From positions 124,001-188,000 of the forward strand of contig JAPLBE010000011.1 of assembly GCA_026392935.1 (NCBI GenBank): a DNA stretch of 64,000 bases, in the 5' to 3' direction. This document shows, piece by piece, positions 11,276 to 23,161 of the stretch. The notes beneath the pieces are model-generated. The model was not told where the DNA came from, did no database searches, and saw only the letters and a program-made list of their open reading frames with translations. Numbering within the stretch: the first letter of the stretch is position 1; the number at the start of each line of letters is the position of its first letter. Both the position numbers and the translations under genes were made by a program. The DNA comes from Actinomycetota bacterium. Lineage in GTDB: Bacteria > Actinomycetota > Actinomycetes > Nanopelagicales > Nanopelagicaceae.

Positions 11276-13435
11276 ATGAGTACTAACTCCCTGCTGGCGC
11301 CGTTGGTCGATGAATTAAAAGAACATCACCCAACGGCTCATACTGCAGAGATTGAACGTGCTTTCCAGATTGCTCGGACCGCTCACCAGGGTCAATTGCG
11401 AAAATCAGGTGAAGAATACATAACGCACCCTGTTGCCGTTTCACAAATCTTGGCCGAACTTGGCCTTAATGAAACGACCATTATTGCCTCGCTCTTGCAT
11501 GACACGGTTGAAGATACTCCCTACTCTCTAGACCAACTGCGCATTGATTTCGGTGATGAGATTGCAAATCTTGTTGATGGTGTGACTAAGTTAGACAAAC
11601 TCACATACGGGCCAACTGCTGAGGCAGAGACAGTACGCAAGATGGTGATTGCGATGTCGCGGGATATTCGAGTTTTAGTGATCAAATTAGCTGACAGATT
11701 GCATAATGCTAGAACGTGGAACTTTGTCTCAACTGAGAGTGCTCTTCGTAAAGCGAGAGAGACGCTCGACATTTACGCCCCTCTTGCACACCGCCTGGGT
11801 ATGAATGCGATTAAGTGGGAGTTAGAAGATCTCTCATTCGCAGTCTTGGAACCAAAGAAATTTGAAGAGATATCTCGACTGGTGGCCGAGAGATCGCCAT
11901 CGCGTGATGCCCTTACAGCTGAGGTCATAACAGATGTGGAAGCGGACTTACTGAAAGACAATATCTCGGCAACAGTGACAGGTCGCAAGAAACATTTCTT
12001 TAGCGTTTACCAAAAGATGGTTGTCAGAGGAAGAGAATTCAATGACATTTATGATTTAGTGGGAATCAGAGTTCTCGTAAATGATGTCAAGGATTGTTAT
12101 GCCGTTCTAGGGTCGATTCATGCTCGTTGGAGTCCGGTTCCTGGGCGATTCAAAGATTACATCGCAATGCCTAAATTCAATCTGTATCAATCGCTGCACA
12201 CAACAGTAATTGGTCCAACTGGCAAAGCTATCGAGATTCAAATTCGAACATACGAGATGCACTCTCGTGCCGAGTTTGGTATCGCAGCACATTGGAAATA
12301 TAAGCAAGGGGGAGACCCTCAAGAGAGTTCTCCCGAAATGCTCTGGCTACGACAGTTGCACGAATGGCAGAAAGAGACTGAAGATCCATCTGAATTCCTT
12401 GAAGCCTTGAGATTTGATCTTGGAAGTCCCGAAGTATTTGTTTTTACTCCAAAAGGTTCTGTCGTTGCCCTTCCGGGAGGTTCGACTCCAGTCGATTTCG
12501 CATTCTCTGTGCATACAGATGTTGGTCTTCGCTGCGCAGGAGCAAAAGTGAATGGTCGTTTGGTTCCGCTTGAGTCAAAGTTGAATAACGGTGATGTCAT
12601 TGAAATTGTTACCAATAAGGGTGAGCATGCCGGCCCGAGTCGCGATTGGTTGAACTTTGTTAAAAGTCCGCGTGCTCGTTCAAAGATTAAGGCGTGGTTT
12701 AGCAAGGAGCGTCGCGAAGAAGCAATCGATGCGGGTCGTGAATCCATTGCACGCCAAATGCGTAAAGCAGGACTCCCACTACAGAAGATTTTTGCGGGTC
12801 AATCGCTGTTAGAGCTGGCGCACGATATGCATTATGCAGATATAGATGCTTTGTATAACGCGGTTGGAGATGGTCACGTTTCCGCTGCTTCGATTATTGA
12901 AAAGTTAGTTGCAAGTATGGGCGGCGAGGATTCGCATCCGGAACCTACTCTCGAACATATTCCTACCGGCAATCAGGCGACGAAAAGAACCTCGAGTGCG
13001 GTTGAAGTGGAGGGAGTAGACGACGTATTGGTTAAGTTGGCTAGATGCTGCACTCCGGTTCCGGGAGATGCGATTATGGGATTCATTACAAAAGGTTCAG
13101 GAATCTCAGTGCACCGGGAAGATTGTATAAATGCTTCAGATTTGCGAAATAATCAAAACGAGAGAGTAGTTGGAGTGAAATGGCTTGCTGGAGCGGCAAG
13201 TATTTTTCTGGTAAATATTCAAGTAGAGGCACTTGATAGAGCCAGATTACTTGCCGATGTAACTCGGACACTTTCTGAGCAACACGTCAATATTCTGAGC
13301 GCGGCGGTGAGTACATCCAAAGATCGTGTTGCAATCTCACGCTTTACCTTTGAAATGGCAGATGCAAAGCACTTAGATTCAGTTCTTGCGGCGGTACGTT
13401 CTATTGAAGGCGTATACGACGTCTACAGAACGTAA
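11276..13435 (+). CDS. relA: Bifunctional (p)ppGpp synthetase/hydrolase, RelA/SpoT (HD-RelA-TGS-ACT)
   Basis: HDTVEDT hydrolase motif; KFNLYQSLHTTVIGP synthetase motif; TGS and C-terminal ACT regions. Confidence 0.96.
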   Translation: MSTNSLLAPLVDELKEHHPTAHTAEIERAFQIARTAHQGQLRKSGEEYITHPVAVSQILAELGLNETTIIASLLHDTVEDTPYSLDQLRIDFGDEIANLVDGVTKLDKLTYGPTAEAETVRKMVIAMSRDIRVLVIKLADRLHNARTWNFVSTESALRKARETLDIYAPLAHRLGMNAIKWELEDLSFAVLEPKKFEEISRLVAERSPSRDALTAEVITDVEADLLKDNISATVTGRKKHFFSVYQKMVVRGREFNDIYDLVGIRVLVNDVKDCYAVLGSIHARWSPVPGRFKDYIAMPKFNLYQSLHTTVIGPTGKAIEIQIRTYEMHSRAEFGIAAHWKYKQGGDPQESSPEMLWLRQLHEWQKETEDPSEFLEALRFDLGSPEVFVFTPKGSVVALPGGSTPVDFAFSVHTDVGLRCAGAKVNGRLVPLESKLNNGDVIEIVTNKGEHAGPSRDWLNFVKSPRARSKIKAWFSKERREEAIDAGRESIARQMRKAGLPLQKIFAGQSLLELAHDMHYADIDALYNAVGDGHVSAASIIEKLVASMGGEDSHPEPTLEHIPTGNQATKRTSSAVEVEGVDDVLVKLARCCTPVPGDAIMGFITKGSGISVHREDCINASDLRNNQNERVVGVKWLAGAASIFLVNIQVEALDRARLLADVTRTLSEQHVNILSAAVSTSKDRVAISRFTFEMADAKHLDSVLAAVRSIEGVYDVYRT

Positions 13436-13445
13436 ATAAATCGAG

Positions 13446-14762
13446 TTAGTTGAATTCCGCGAGATGCTTTTGTGCTTCAGCTAGCCACACCTTGCGTGCT
13501 TCAGCTGATTCGAGAGCTTCTTTAGCTTTCTTCTCATTTCCTGCACTCTGTGCTTTTGCGGCAATTTTTGTGTAATTCTCAACTGATTCAGTCAACTGAG
13601 CAACAACTTCTGCAGCACGAGCTTTCGCCGCAGGATCAGTCTTGCGCCACACATCAGCCTCAGCAGCTTTGATCTCTGCCTCAATTTTCTCGACGCGAGC
13701 ATCAAAACTCGCGCGCTTATCTCGATGCGTAATACCAATCTTTTCCCATGAACGCATGAGTTCACGGAATGAATTCTTGGCTGCCTTCACATCAGTAAAT
13801 GGAATGAGCGCCTCGATTTGAACAATTAGTTCTTCTCGCTTAGCCAAGTTAGCAGTCATCGAAACTTCACGTTTTTCTAAGTCGGCATTCTTGGCTGCAA
13901 AGAATTGATCTTGTGCTGCCTTAAAGCGAGCCCAGTTCTTGGCATCATCATTTTTCTTGCCACGACCTGCAGCTTTCCAAGAGTCCATAAGAACTTTGAA
14001 ACGGCGAGCTGTTGCAACCCAGTCAGTAGATGTAGCTAGCTTCTCAGCTTCGGCGATGATTGCATTTTTTGCCTCAGTCACCTTGCTTGTCGTAGCTTCA
14101 AGCTGCGCGAAATGAGTGCGACGACGCTTATCAAACTTGTTACGTGATGCTGAAAAGCGCTTCCAAAAATCAGCGTCTGATTTCTTATCCAGACGAGGAG
14201 CTGCCTTCCACTCGTCCAAGAGAGATTTAAGGCGATCGCCAGTAACTTTCCAATTTTCAGAGAGAGCGAGAGATTCTGCCTCAGCGAGAATCTTCTCCTT
14301 CTCAACAAGTATTTGCTCGCGACGTGCTGCCTTGACCGCAGACTCTGCTGCTTTCTTCGCTTCATACGCTTCGCGGTGACCTTCTATAAGAGGCTCAATC
14401 TGTTCGACAGATTGCGCAAGTGCATCGAGATCACCAACACCGTTAAGTTCGCGGACTTGTTGGCGTAATTTCTTAACCGCTTCATAAGCATCTTGTGGAA
14501 CCATCGCGCCGCTCGTGATTCGTGCAGCCGTGAGTGCTACTTCAGAGGCAAGTGCTTCAAATTTTCTAACGAAGTATGCGAGAGCTTCTTCCGCGCTCTT
14601 TCCTGGATATGAGCCGACAGGTTTTTCGCCTTCGCTAGTTCGCACAAATACTGTGCCATCTTCACCTACACGACCAAACTGAGAGGGATCTCCGATTAGT
14701 GCAGATGCTGCACTTGGAGTGGAGTGGGTATGAGCCAATGTTGTTGGATTAATGTCGGTCAT
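13446..14762 (-). CDS. DUF349 domain-containing protein
   Basis: Repeated W-K/R-rich ~70-aa units (WKVTGDRLKSLLDEWKAAPRLDKKSDADFWKRFSASRNKFD) typical of DUF349. Confidence 0.85.
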   Translation of the reverse strand: MTDINPTTLAHTHSTPSAASALIGDPSQFGRVGEDGTVFVRTSEGEKPVGSYPGKSAEEALAYFVRKFEALASEVALTAARITSGAMVPQDAYEAVKKLRQQVRELNGVGDLDALAQSVEQIEPLIEGHREAYEAKKAAESAVKAARREQILVEKEKILAEAESLALSENWKVTGDRLKSLLDEWKAAPRLDKKSDADFWKRFSASRNKFDKRRRTHFAQLEATTSKVTEAKNAIIAEAEKLATSTDWVATARRFKVLMDSWKAAGRGKKNDDAKNWARFKAAQDQFFAAKNADLEKREVSMTANLAKREELIVQIEALIPFTDVKAAKNSFRELMRSWEKIGITHRDKRASFDARVEKIEAEIKAAEADVWRKTDPAAKARAAEVVAQLTESVENYTKIAAKAQSAGNEKKAKEALESAEARKVWLAEAQKHLAEFN

Positions 14763-14880
14763 GAGTATTCCCTTCAGCGCGTCGGCCGTGGCCTTCGTTG
14801 ATAACAGCGATTGTTTAAGAGGTCAAAGGTACCCTGTGCACTCGGTCCGAGTAAATTCACGCGAGAAATAGGGGCTTTCG

Positions 14881-15537
14881 ATGCTTGTTCTCTCTCATCC
14901 AGCCCCTATGTTTGCCACAAATTGCTGGGTAATTGCTCCTAGCGAAGGTTCTGAATGCATCATCGTGGACCCTGGAATGCCTGACATATCAGCAGACATT
15001 CAATCTCTTGTGAGTCAATACCGATTAAAGCCTGTTGCATCTTTCTTGACGCACGCACATCTTGATCATACTTTTTCGATAAAACCTCTTGCTGATGGCT
15101 ATGGAATTCCCGCCTATATTCATAGCGAAGATAGAAGATTCATCGCCGAACCTGCCGGCCTACATGGCACGGAGTTTCAAGAAGCACTTGCGGGTATGAG
15201 TTTTGACGAACCCGTTGATGTGCGTGAGTTAAAGAATGACGAGCGATTGCAGGTATTAGGTATGAATCTCCGTGCCATACATGCTCCAGGACACACCAAA
15301 GGTTCATTGATGTACCTGTTCAACGAAGAGATTCTCATCAGCGGTGATGTTCTATTTGCTGGATCTATTGGACGCACCGATCTCCCTACTGGCAGCGCGA
15401 CGGAAATGGCCAATACTTTGAGAAAGAAAGTTCTTCCTCTTGATGACTCATTGCGAGTGCTGACCGGACATGGCCCTGAGACCACCATTAAATACGAGAG
15501 AAAAAACAACCCATATCTGAAAGAATTGCGACTATGA
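14881..15537 (+). CDS. MBL-fold metallohydrolase (glyoxalase II-like)
   Basis: THAHLDHTFS, HAPGHTKGS, SGDVLF metal-binding motifs. Confidence 0.9.
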   Translation: MLVLSHPAPMFATNCWVIAPSEGSECIIVDPGMPDISADIQSLVSQYRLKPVASFLTHAHLDHTFSIKPLADGYGIPAYIHSEDRRFIAEPAGLHGTEFQEALAGMSFDEPVDVRELKNDERLQVLGMNLRAIHAPGHTKGSLMYLFNEEILISGDVLFAGSIGRTDLPTGSATEMANTLRKKVLPLDDSLRVLTGHGPETTIKYERKNNPYLKELRL

Positions 15538-16802
15538 AGTTCGAAAAGATTCAGGCGCCTAAGGGCGTACGTGAATACCTGCCGCCCGAATCAAGCGCTT
15601 TTGATTGGGTGCGTACTCAACTGATTGCACCGGCTGCGGCTTCTGGGTATCAACTCATGGAACTTCCAGTATTCGAAGATACAAATGTCTTCACTCGTGG
15701 CGTTGGTGAATCAACAGATGTTGTTTCAAAAGAGATGTACACATTTGAAGACCGTGGAGGTCGTTCAATAACTTTACGTCCTGAAGGAACTGCCGGAGTT
15801 ATGCGAGCGGTGATCGAGAATAATCTTGATCGCGGACAACTCCCAGTAAAGGTTTGGTACTCCGGTCAATTCTTTAGAGCCGAGCGTCCGCAAGCTGGTC
15901 GCTATCGACAGTTCTATCAGGTCGGAATAGAAGCGATAGGTGTTGAAGATCCAGCTATAGACGCAGAAGTTATCGCTATAGCCGATCGCGGTTTTAAGAA
16001 TCTAGGACTTAAGAATTATCGTCTAGATATAACATCGTTAGGAGACGCTGCCTCGCGTGCGGCTCATCGGGTAGATCTGATGAAATTTATTGGAACTCTT
16101 GATCTTGATGAAGCAACCGCGGCCAGAGCTGCGTTAAATCCGCTGCGTCTATTTGATGACAAGCGTCCTGAAATGCAAGAGGCCATGAAAGCTGCGCCAT
16201 TGTTGATGGATTATCTCTCCGCAGAATCTTCTGCCAATTTCACACAAGTTCTGAAATATTTGGATGCACTGAAAATCTCTTATGTACTAAATCCACGAAT
16301 GGTCAGGGGATTGGATTACTACACAGGGACTACATTTGAGTTCGTTCATTCGGATCTTGGCGCACAAGCTGGTATCGGTGGTGGCGGACGTTATGACGGT
16401 TTGATGGAAACTCTCGGCGGACAATCCTTATCTGGTATTGGTTTTGGTCTTGGAGTAGACCGTGCGCTTCTAGCAGCAGTCGCTGAGAAAAGCTTGCCCC
16501 AGGATCAATTCACCTCAGATCTACTCATCATTCCACTCGGTGATGATGCGATGACAACGGCTTTAATAACCGCGCAAGAGTTACGGGCTAGTGGCATTAA
16601 GACAGAGATTGCTTTTGGTGATCGTTCACTTAAAGGTGCCATGAAAGGCGCAGATAAGTCAGGGACTCAATATGTGGTCGTGTTTGGTGAGAGTGAGCTC
16701 TCTTCAGGCGTAGTGAATCTCAAGCGCATGCGAGATGGGGATACTTCCTCGGTTAAGATTGCGCAGTTGAAGGATGTCTTGAGAGAAACACTCTCTCGGT
16801 AA
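15534..16802 (+). CDS. hisS: Histidine--tRNA ligase
   Basis: APKGVREYLPPES, LRPEGTAGVMRA, VRGLDYYTGTTFE. Confidence 0.97.
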   Translation: MKFEKIQAPKGVREYLPPESSAFDWVRTQLIAPAAASGYQLMELPVFEDTNVFTRGVGESTDVVSKEMYTFEDRGGRSITLRPEGTAGVMRAVIENNLDRGQLPVKVWYSGQFFRAERPQAGRYRQFYQVGIEAIGVEDPAIDAEVIAIADRGFKNLGLKNYRLDITSLGDAASRAAHRVDLMKFIGTLDLDEATAARAALNPLRLFDDKRPEMQEAMKAAPLLMDYLSAESSANFTQVLKYLDALKISYVLNPRMVRGLDYYTGTTFEFVHSDLGAQAGIGGGGRYDGLMETLGGQSLSGIGFGLGVDRALLAAVAEKSLPQDQFTSDLLIIPLGDDAMTTALITAQELRASGIKTEIAFGDRSLKGAMKGADKSGTQYVVVFGESELSSGVVNLKRMRDGDTSSVKIAQLKDVLRETLSR

Positions 16803-16828
16803 TTGATTCTTAAAGGCGGCGCTTTTTA

Positions 16829-18568
16829 ATGTTACGTAATCATGACGCAGGGGCACTTCGTGCTTCCCACGCAGGCACAACAGTTACTTTAGCTGGATGG
16901 GTTGCCCGCCGCCGCGATCATGGTGGCGTTGCGTTTATTGATCTGCGCGACGGAACTGGTTCAGTTCAAGTAGTAATACGTGACGAGAAGTTAGCTGGAC
17001 AACTTCGCGCCGAATGGTGCCTTCAAATAACTGGTGCAGTTGCGCTACGCCCTGCAGGAAATGACAACTCTAATATTCCGACGGGTGAGATTGAAGTCAT
17101 GGGCGACTCCGTCGTTGTCTTAAGTGAATCAGCGCCATTGCCATTTCCTGTTGACACTGGAAGCGAAGCTGAGATTTCAGAAGAAGTACGGCTTCGGTAC
17201 CGCTATCTAGATTTGCGACGCGAAGGACCGGCGGCAAATCTACGACTTCGTTCGAAAGTGACATCATCAATTCGACGCGTAATGGAAGGTTTAGATTTTC
17301 ACGAAATTGAAACGCCATATTTGACGCGTTCAACACCTGAAGGTGCTAGAGATTTCTTAGTCCCAGTACGACTTCAGCCTGGAAGTTGGTATGCACTTCC
17401 TCAATCGCCACAATTGTTTAAGCAGTTGCTGATGGTTGCGGGCATGGAACGGTACTACCAGATAGCGCGCTGTTTCCGTGATGAAGATTTCCGTGCTGAT
17501 CGCCAACCAGAATTCACTCAGTTGGACATCGAAATGTCCTTCATTGATCAAGCAGACATTATTTCTGTTGCAGAAAAGATTCTCGTGAAGGTTTGGAAAG
17601 AATCTATTAACTACGATATTCCAACACCTATTCCACACATGACATATGCAGATGCCATGAATAATTATGGTTCTGATAAACCAGATCTTCGCTTCGGACT
17701 TCAGATTACCGAGGTTACAGATTTCTTTAAAGAAACTCCCTTTAGAGTGTTTCAAGCGCCGTATGTTGGTGCAGTTGTTATGCCTGGGGGAGCGGATTCT
17801 CCACGTAGAGAACTTGATGCGTGGCAGGATTGGGCAAAAGCACGTGGAGCTAAAGGAATTGCATACATCCTCGTAAATACCGATGGAACTTTAGGCGGAC
17901 CTGTCTCAAAGAATATTTCTGATTCCGAGCAAGCTGGAATCGCAGCGTTGGTTGGAGCAAAGTCTGGAGATGCAATCTTCTTCGCAGCTGGAGATAGAGC
18001 CTCATCACAGCAGTTACTTGGCGCAGCTCGACTGGAAATTGGTAAACGTTGCAATTTAATTGACGAGAATGAATGGAAGTTCGTTTGGGTTGTCGATGCG
18101 CCAATGTTCGAGCCAACCGATAATGGCGGTTGGACTGCAGTACATCACCCATTTACTGGCCCGAAGCCTGAATATGTGAGAACGTTCAAGAGCGATCCTG
18201 CATCAGCGCTTGCCTACGCCTATGACATTGTTCTTAATGGAACAGAGCTAGGCGGAGGGTCAATTCGTATTCACGATAAGAACATTCAAAAAGATGTGTT
18301 CACAGTAATCGGCCTTAGCGATGAGGAAGCACAAAGCAAATTTGGTTTCTTACTTGAAGCTTTCAATTATGGACCGCCACCGCACGGTGGAATCGCATTG
18401 GGACTATATCGAGTATGCGCACTACTTACGCACTCTGATTCCATTCGTGAGGTTATTGCTTTTCCAAAGACCGCTAGTGGAGGAGACCCGCTTACTGGCG
18501 CGCCAACCCCAATTACTCCAGCGCAACGCAAAGAGGCTGCAATCGATTGGACTCCTCCCAAGGAGTAA
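16829..18568 (+). CDS. aspS: Aspartate--tRNA ligase (AspS family)
   Basis: [54 protein letters not shown]. Confidence 0.97.
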   Translation: MLRNHDAGALRASHAGTTVTLAGWVARRRDHGGVAFIDLRDGTGSVQVVIRDEKLAGQLRAEWCLQITGAVALRPAGNDNSNIPTGEIEVMGDSVVVLSESAPLPFPVDTGSEAEISEEVRLRYRYLDLRREGPAANLRLRSKVTSSIRRVMEGLDFHEIETPYLTRSTPEGARDFLVPVRLQPGSWYALPQSPQLFKQLLMVAGMERYYQIARCFRDEDFRADRQPEFTQLDIEMSFIDQADIISVAEKILVKVWKESINYDIPTPIPHMTYADAMNNYGSDKPDLRFGLQITEVTDFFKETPFRVFQAPYVGAVVMPGGADSPRRELDAWQDWAKARGAKGIAYILVNTDGTLGGPVSKNISDSEQAGIAALVGAKSGDAIFFAAGDRASSQQLLGAARLEIGKRCNLIDENEWKFVWVVDAPMFEPTDNGGWTAVHHPFTGPKPEYVRTFKSDPASALAYAYDIVLNGTELGGGSIRIHDKNIQKDVFTVIGLSDEEAQSKFGFLLEAFNYGPPPHGGIALGLYRVCALLTHSDSIREVIAFPKTASGGDPLTGAPTPITPAQRKEAAIDWTPPKE

Positions 18569-18628
18569 TTCCGGTAGGCTTGCACAATAATATTGTTCAA
18601 TCATTACGAGATTTAAAGGAGAACGCTG

Positions 18629-18991
18629 GTGGGTCCCGGAGGCATTGCAACGATTATCGCGGCAGCATCCCTTTTTGTGATTGCCGTGGCAGTTGCCTAT
18701 ACAGTCTTCCGAGTCAGTAAGTTCATTGATGAAGCGAAGAAGTCGCTTCAGGTTTTTACTGAAGATACTTCTCCATTAATCACGGAGTCCACGCGCACCC
18801 TAGAACTCATCAATAGCCCATTAGAGAGTTTTGCGAAAATTACTAAGAATGTTGAAGAAGTGAGCACCAAAGTCACAGACGTTACGACAGGATTTATCGA
18901 CAAGAATGGGTCGGCCGTAAAGGTTGCGGGCGCTCTTTTAAGTGCTGCACAACTAAGTAAGGGTCGCAAATCTAAGAAGAAGTCTGACTAG
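18629..18991 (+). CDS. DUF948-like small membrane protein (GTG start)
   Basis: N-terminal TM helix plus coiled-coil segment; SD aaaggag; usual actinobacterial position upstream of alaS. Confidence 0.6.
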   Translation: MGPGGIATIIAAASLFVIAVAVAYTVFRVSKFIDEAKKSLQVFTEDTSPLITESTRTLELINSPLESFAKITKNVEEVSTKVTDVTTGFIDKNGSAVKVAGALLSAAQLSKGRKSKKKSD

Positions 18992-19013
18992 TTCACGAAG
19001 GCGAATGTAACTA

Positions 19014-21689
19014 GTGGAATCTGCTGAAATACGTTCGCGCTGGTTGCGCTTTTTCGAATCGGAAAATTCACAAGGATTAGCACACACGGTCGTCCCTTCA
19101 GCTTCGTTGATTGCAGATGATCCAAATCTTCTTCTCGTTAATGCCGGTATGGTTCCATTCAAGCCATATTTTCTCGGCGAGGCAACTCCGCCATTTAAGA
19201 GAGCAACATCGGTGCAAAAGTGTGTTCGCACACTTGATATTGACGAGGTCGGAAAGACAACCCGCCACGCTTCATTTTTCCAAATGTGTGGAAATTTTTC
19301 ATTCGGTGATTACTTCAAAGAGGGTGCGATTGCACTTGCGTGGGAGTTATTGACTCGTCCAATCAACGATGGTGGTTATGGTTTTCCTGAAGATAAATTG
19401 TGGGTTACGGTTTATTTGGATGATGACGAGGCTGCAGATATATGGCATAAGAAGATTGGTGTTCCACGTGAACGCATTCAGCGCCGTGACATGGCGGATA
19501 ATTTCTGGTCGATGGGGGTTCCAGGACCATGCGGACCATGTTCGGAAATCTATTTCGATCGAGGTCCGGCATACGGAGTTGATGGTGGCCCGATAGCTGA
19601 TGAGAATCGTTATTTGGAAATTTGGAATCTAGTCTTTATGCAGAACGAACGTGGAGCTGGTGGTGGCAAAGATGGGTATCCAATTTTGGGTGAACTACCA
19701 GCAAAGAGTATTGATACTGGACTCGGTTTAGAGCGAACAGCTGCTCTACTTCAAGGCGTCGAAAACATTTATGAAATTGACACAACCATGCGCATTCTTT
19801 CGCGAGCATCTGAATTATCAGGCGTTACATACGGAAAATCACAGAAATCAGATGTGGCACTACGAGTGGTGGCAGACCACGCGCGCACTTCTGCAATGCT
19901 TATTGGCGATGGAGTAACGCCCGGGAATGAAGGTCGTGGATATGTGCTTCGTCGCATGATGCGCAGAACAATTAGAAATATGCGTTTGCTCGGTGTAAAT
20001 GACCCAATCATGTCAGAACTCACAATTGCTGCAATTGGTGCAATGGGTCCTCAGTATCCCGAATTAGTTACAGACCAGAAGCGAATTCTCTCGGTTTCGA
20101 CTTCAGAGGAAGAGTCATTCCTTCAAACGCTCAAGAGCGGAACTCAGATTTTTGATGTTGCATCGGCCCAATTGAAGAAGAGTTCTAAGAAAATTCTTCC
20201 TGGGGATGAAGTCTTCAAATTGCACGACACCTACGGTTTCCCATTCGACCTCACTCTCGAGATGGCACGCGAAGAAGGCCTTGAAGTAGACGAAGATGGT
20301 TTCCGTCGCCTGATGAATGAGCAGCGCGATCGAGCTAAGGCAGATGCAAAGGCGAAAAAGAGTGGGCACACGGATCTATCTGAATACAAGAAGATAGCTG
20401 ATTCGTTCGGCGCTACTTCATTTGTAGGTTATGCACATACAGAAACTGAATCGAAAGTAAACGGAATTCTAGTTGATGGCGCTAGCGTGGCATCTGCTAA
20501 TCCAGGTGATGATGTTGAAATTGTTTTGGATAGAACGCCTTTCTATGCAGAAGGTGGTGGCCAGCTAGCAGATGGTGGACGGATCACTCTTGCAAACGGC
20601 GCAATCGTCGAGATTGAAGATGTGCAGACCCCAGTAAATGGCTTATCAGTTCATCGCGGTCGAGTGATATCGGGTGCAATTGAAGTTGGCTCACAAGCGC
20701 TAGCGGCAATTGATGTAGAGCGTAGAAATGCGATATCCCGCGCGCATACTGCAACACATATGGTTCATAAAGCCTTTAGAGAATTACTGGGAGAAACTGC
20801 CACGCAAGCGGGCTCAGAGAATTCACCTGGTCGTTTTCGATTTGATTTCCCCTCCACTGGAGCTGTCCCCGTATCGGTTCTCAATGACGTTGAAGCGCGC
20901 GTTAACTCACTCTTGCTAGATAATCTCGCCGTTACAGCTGAGGTAATGACACAAGATGCTGCAAAGAAAATCGGCGCCATGGCACTTTTTGGGGAAAAGT
21001 ATGGAGATCAAGTACGTGTCGTCAGCGTTGGTGATTGGGCGAAAGAGCTTTGCGGTGGAACTCACGTCGAGCGATCTGGGCAATTGGGAGTTGTTAAATT
21101 GCTTAGCGAATCTTCTATTGGTGCCGGGGTGCGCAGAGTCGAAGCTCTTGTCGGAGCAGATGCGTATAAGTTTTTAGCTCGTGAACATATTTTGCTCAAC
21201 TCACTCACAGAACTCATTAAGGGTTCCCGTGTTGAAGAGCTACCAGAGAAGATTTCTGAACTACTCAATAAGGTAAAAGAGATTGAAAAAGAACTCGCAG
21301 TAGTGAGGTCATCGCAAGCGATGGGTCAAGTAAACGATCTTGCCAATAAGTTTATAGAAGTTAATGGAATGCAGGTACTTTCGGTTGTTCTCGCTGATGG
21401 AGTCTCCTCTGATGACTTACGTAAGATTGCAACTGATCTCAAGTCAAAGAAGAGTGACTCGGTCGTGGTTTTAATAAGCAGTACAGATGCTCGTCCAGTC
21501 TTGGTAGTTGCCGTGAGTGACGGAGCGAAGGCAAAAGGTTTTAAAGCGGGAGCTCTAGTGAAGATTGGATCGACTGTTCTAGGTGGCGGCGGTGGCGGTA
21601 AAGATGATTTTGCGCAGGGTGGCGGTACCGAGGCCGCTCGTTCGCAAGAAGCTTTGGATGCGATAAATCTTTCGCTCAGCGGAAAGTAG
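19014..21689 (+). CDS. alaS: Alanine--tRNA ligase (GTG start)
   Basis: [28 protein letters not shown]-terminal [15 protein letters not shown]. Confidence 0.98.
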   Translation: MESAEIRSRWLRFFESENSQGLAHTVVPSASLIADDPNLLLVNAGMVPFKPYFLGEATPPFKRATSVQKCVRTLDIDEVGKTTRHASFFQMCGNFSFGDYFKEGAIALAWELLTRPINDGGYGFPEDKLWVTVYLDDDEAADIWHKKIGVPRERIQRRDMADNFWSMGVPGPCGPCSEIYFDRGPAYGVDGGPIADENRYLEIWNLVFMQNERGAGGGKDGYPILGELPAKSIDTGLGLERTAALLQGVENIYEIDTTMRILSRASELSGVTYGKSQKSDVALRVVADHARTSAMLIGDGVTPGNEGRGYVLRRMMRRTIRNMRLLGVNDPIMSELTIAAIGAMGPQYPELVTDQKRILSVSTSEEESFLQTLKSGTQIFDVASAQLKKSSKKILPGDEVFKLHDTYGFPFDLTLEMAREEGLEVDEDGFRRLMNEQRDRAKADAKAKKSGHTDLSEYKKIADSFGATSFVGYAHTETESKVNGILVDGASVASANPGDDVEIVLDRTPFYAEGGGQLADGGRITLANGAIVEIEDVQTPVNGLSVHRGRVISGAIEVGSQALAAIDVERRNAISRAHTATHMVHKAFRELLGETATQAGSENSPGRFRFDFPSTGAVPVSVLNDVEARVNSLLLDNLAVTAEVMTQDAAKKIGAMALFGEKYGDQVRVVSVGDWAKELCGGTHVERSGQLGVVKLLSESSIGAGVRRVEALVGADAYKFLAREHILLNSLTELIKGSRVEELPEKISELLNKVKEIEKELAVVRSSQAMGQVNDLANKFIEVNGMQVLSVVLADGVSSDDLRKIATDLKSKKSDSVVVLISSTDARPVLVVAVSDGAKAKGFKAGALVKIGSTVLGGGGGGKDDFAQGGGTEAARSQEALDAINLSLSGK

Positions 21690-21696
21690 TTATGCG

Positions 21697-22137
21697 ATGA
21701 GAGGTCGCCGATTAGCATTTGATTATGGTGATTCTCGAATAGGTGTCGCAGTCTGTGATGCTGATGGAATCCTGGCGACTCCACTACCAGTGTTAGAAAA
21801 TCGGGAACAGAGTCTTTCGACATCACTCAAACAACTGCTCTCTGAGTACGAACCAGTTCATGTATTTATTGGTCTTCCGATTAACATGTCAGGAACCTCC
21901 GGCCAAGCGGCAGAGAAGGTAGAGAAATTTGCGGAGAAAATTCGGGAACAATATGCAATCCCAGTTATTTACGTAGATGAACGTCTATCAACAGTCTCAG
22001 CTCAAAGAAAACTCAAAGAGGCAGGAGTATCCAGTAAGGATTCCAAGAGCCTTATTGATTCCATGGCTGCAGTAGCCATCTTAGAACAAGGATTATTGCA
22101 AGAAACGGCGAAGAATCCCGATAATGATCGTAATTAG
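21697..22137 (+). CDS. ruvX: Holliday junction resolvase-like protein RuvX/YqgF
   Basis: RRLAFDYGDSRIGVAVCD; VYVDERLSTVSA. Confidence 0.9.
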   Translation: MRGRRLAFDYGDSRIGVAVCDADGILATPLPVLENREQSLSTSLKQLLSEYEPVHVFIGLPINMSGTSGQAAEKVEKFAEKIREQYAIPVIYVDERLSTVSAQRKLKEAGVSSKDSKSLIDSMAAVAILEQGLLQETAKNPDNDRN

Positions 22138-23161
22138 TAGATCACCTATAGCGAGAATCATCGCAGGTTTATTTGTCGCAATATTAGTAACAGGAGTATT
22201 GAGAGAAGTTCGAAGCCTTTCCTCTTCAGCGCCGGATTTTCCTTGCAACGAGCAGAGTGGAGGCGAAGTTGAGATTGCAATCTCTCAAGGACAGACTGGT
22301 TCAGCGATAGCGAAAGCACTCGCGGCAAAGAAGGTAGTGAAGTCATCCGAGAGTTTCTTTAGACAAGCTGTAGCTGATTTCCGAGCTACAAGAATTTCTC
22401 CAGGGATCCATAGGGTGAACGTTGGTTTATGCGCACGACAGGCGCTTGATCAGTTACTAGACCCCAAACGAATTGTTGGTTTGATTTCCATTTCAGAAGG
22501 AATGTGGGTTTCTGAAGTTCTGCCACAGATGCATGCCGCTGGTTTTCTAAAGGCGGATATTCAAGAGGCGATTGCTAACTCAAAGAAACCACGTGGATTT
22601 AAAGAGATAGAAGGACTTCTCTTCCCTGCGCAGTACAGCTTTGCTCAAGGTACAAGTGCGCAATCTGCGATTGGGAGCATGTTAAGCCGAGCAGAAAAGG
22701 CTATGAAGGATTCGGGCTTTTACGCAACAAAAGAGAAGTTCACTCCTCAGCAATTATTGGTGATCGCATCACTTATCCAAGCTGAGGGGAAAGAGAAGGA
22801 TTTCGCCCAAATTTCTCAGGTTATTAGAAATAGATTAAAGATAGGCATGCCACTGCAGTTTGATTCGACAGTTCACTTCGTGAAAAAAAGCAGAGGCACT
22901 ATCTTCCTGAGCACACAATCAACCTTGATTTCATCACCATATAACACCTACCGTCGGTATGGTCTTCCTCCAGGACCAATAAATAATCCTGGCCAAGCCG
23001 CGATGCGTGCGGCAGTCACACCACAGGCAGGTGATTGGCTATATTTCATCACGGTAGCACCATCAGATACGCGCTTTACTTCAGATGTAAATCAATTTAG
23101 TAAGTGGAAAATTGAGTACAAGAAGAATCTTCGCGCGGGGAAGTTCAGGAGTTCAGAGTGA
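22124..23161 (+). CDS. mltG: Endolytic transglycosylase MltG
   Basis: LLVIASLIQAEGKEKDFAQISQVIRNRLKIGMPLQFDSTV; YNTYRRYGLPPGPINNPG. Confidence 0.93.
   Translation: MIVISRSPIARIIAGLFVAILVTGVLREVRSLSSSAPDFPCNEQSGGEVEIAISQGQTGSAIAKALAAKKVVKSSESFFRQAVADFRATRISPGIHRVNVGLCARQALDQLLDPKRIVGLISISEGMWVSEVLPQMHAAGFLKADIQEAIANSKKPRGFKEIEGLLFPAQYSFAQGTSAQSAIGSMLSRAEKAMKDSGFYATKEKFTPQQLLVIASLIQAEGKEKDFAQISQVIRNRLKIGMPLQFDSTVHFVKKSRGTIFLSTQSTLISSPYNTYRRYGLPPGPINNPGQAAMRAAVTPQAGDWLYFITVAPSDTRFTSDVNQFSKWKIEYKKNLRAGKFRSSE

Noticed and set aside
12319-12747. 142-aa minus ORF opposite relA
   Set aside because: Antisense shadow ORF inside a conserved gene.
21587-21630. Gly-rich GGC-repeat tract in alaS
   Set aside because: Encodes the normal AlaRS C-terminal GGGGGGKDD motif; not an independent repeat element.
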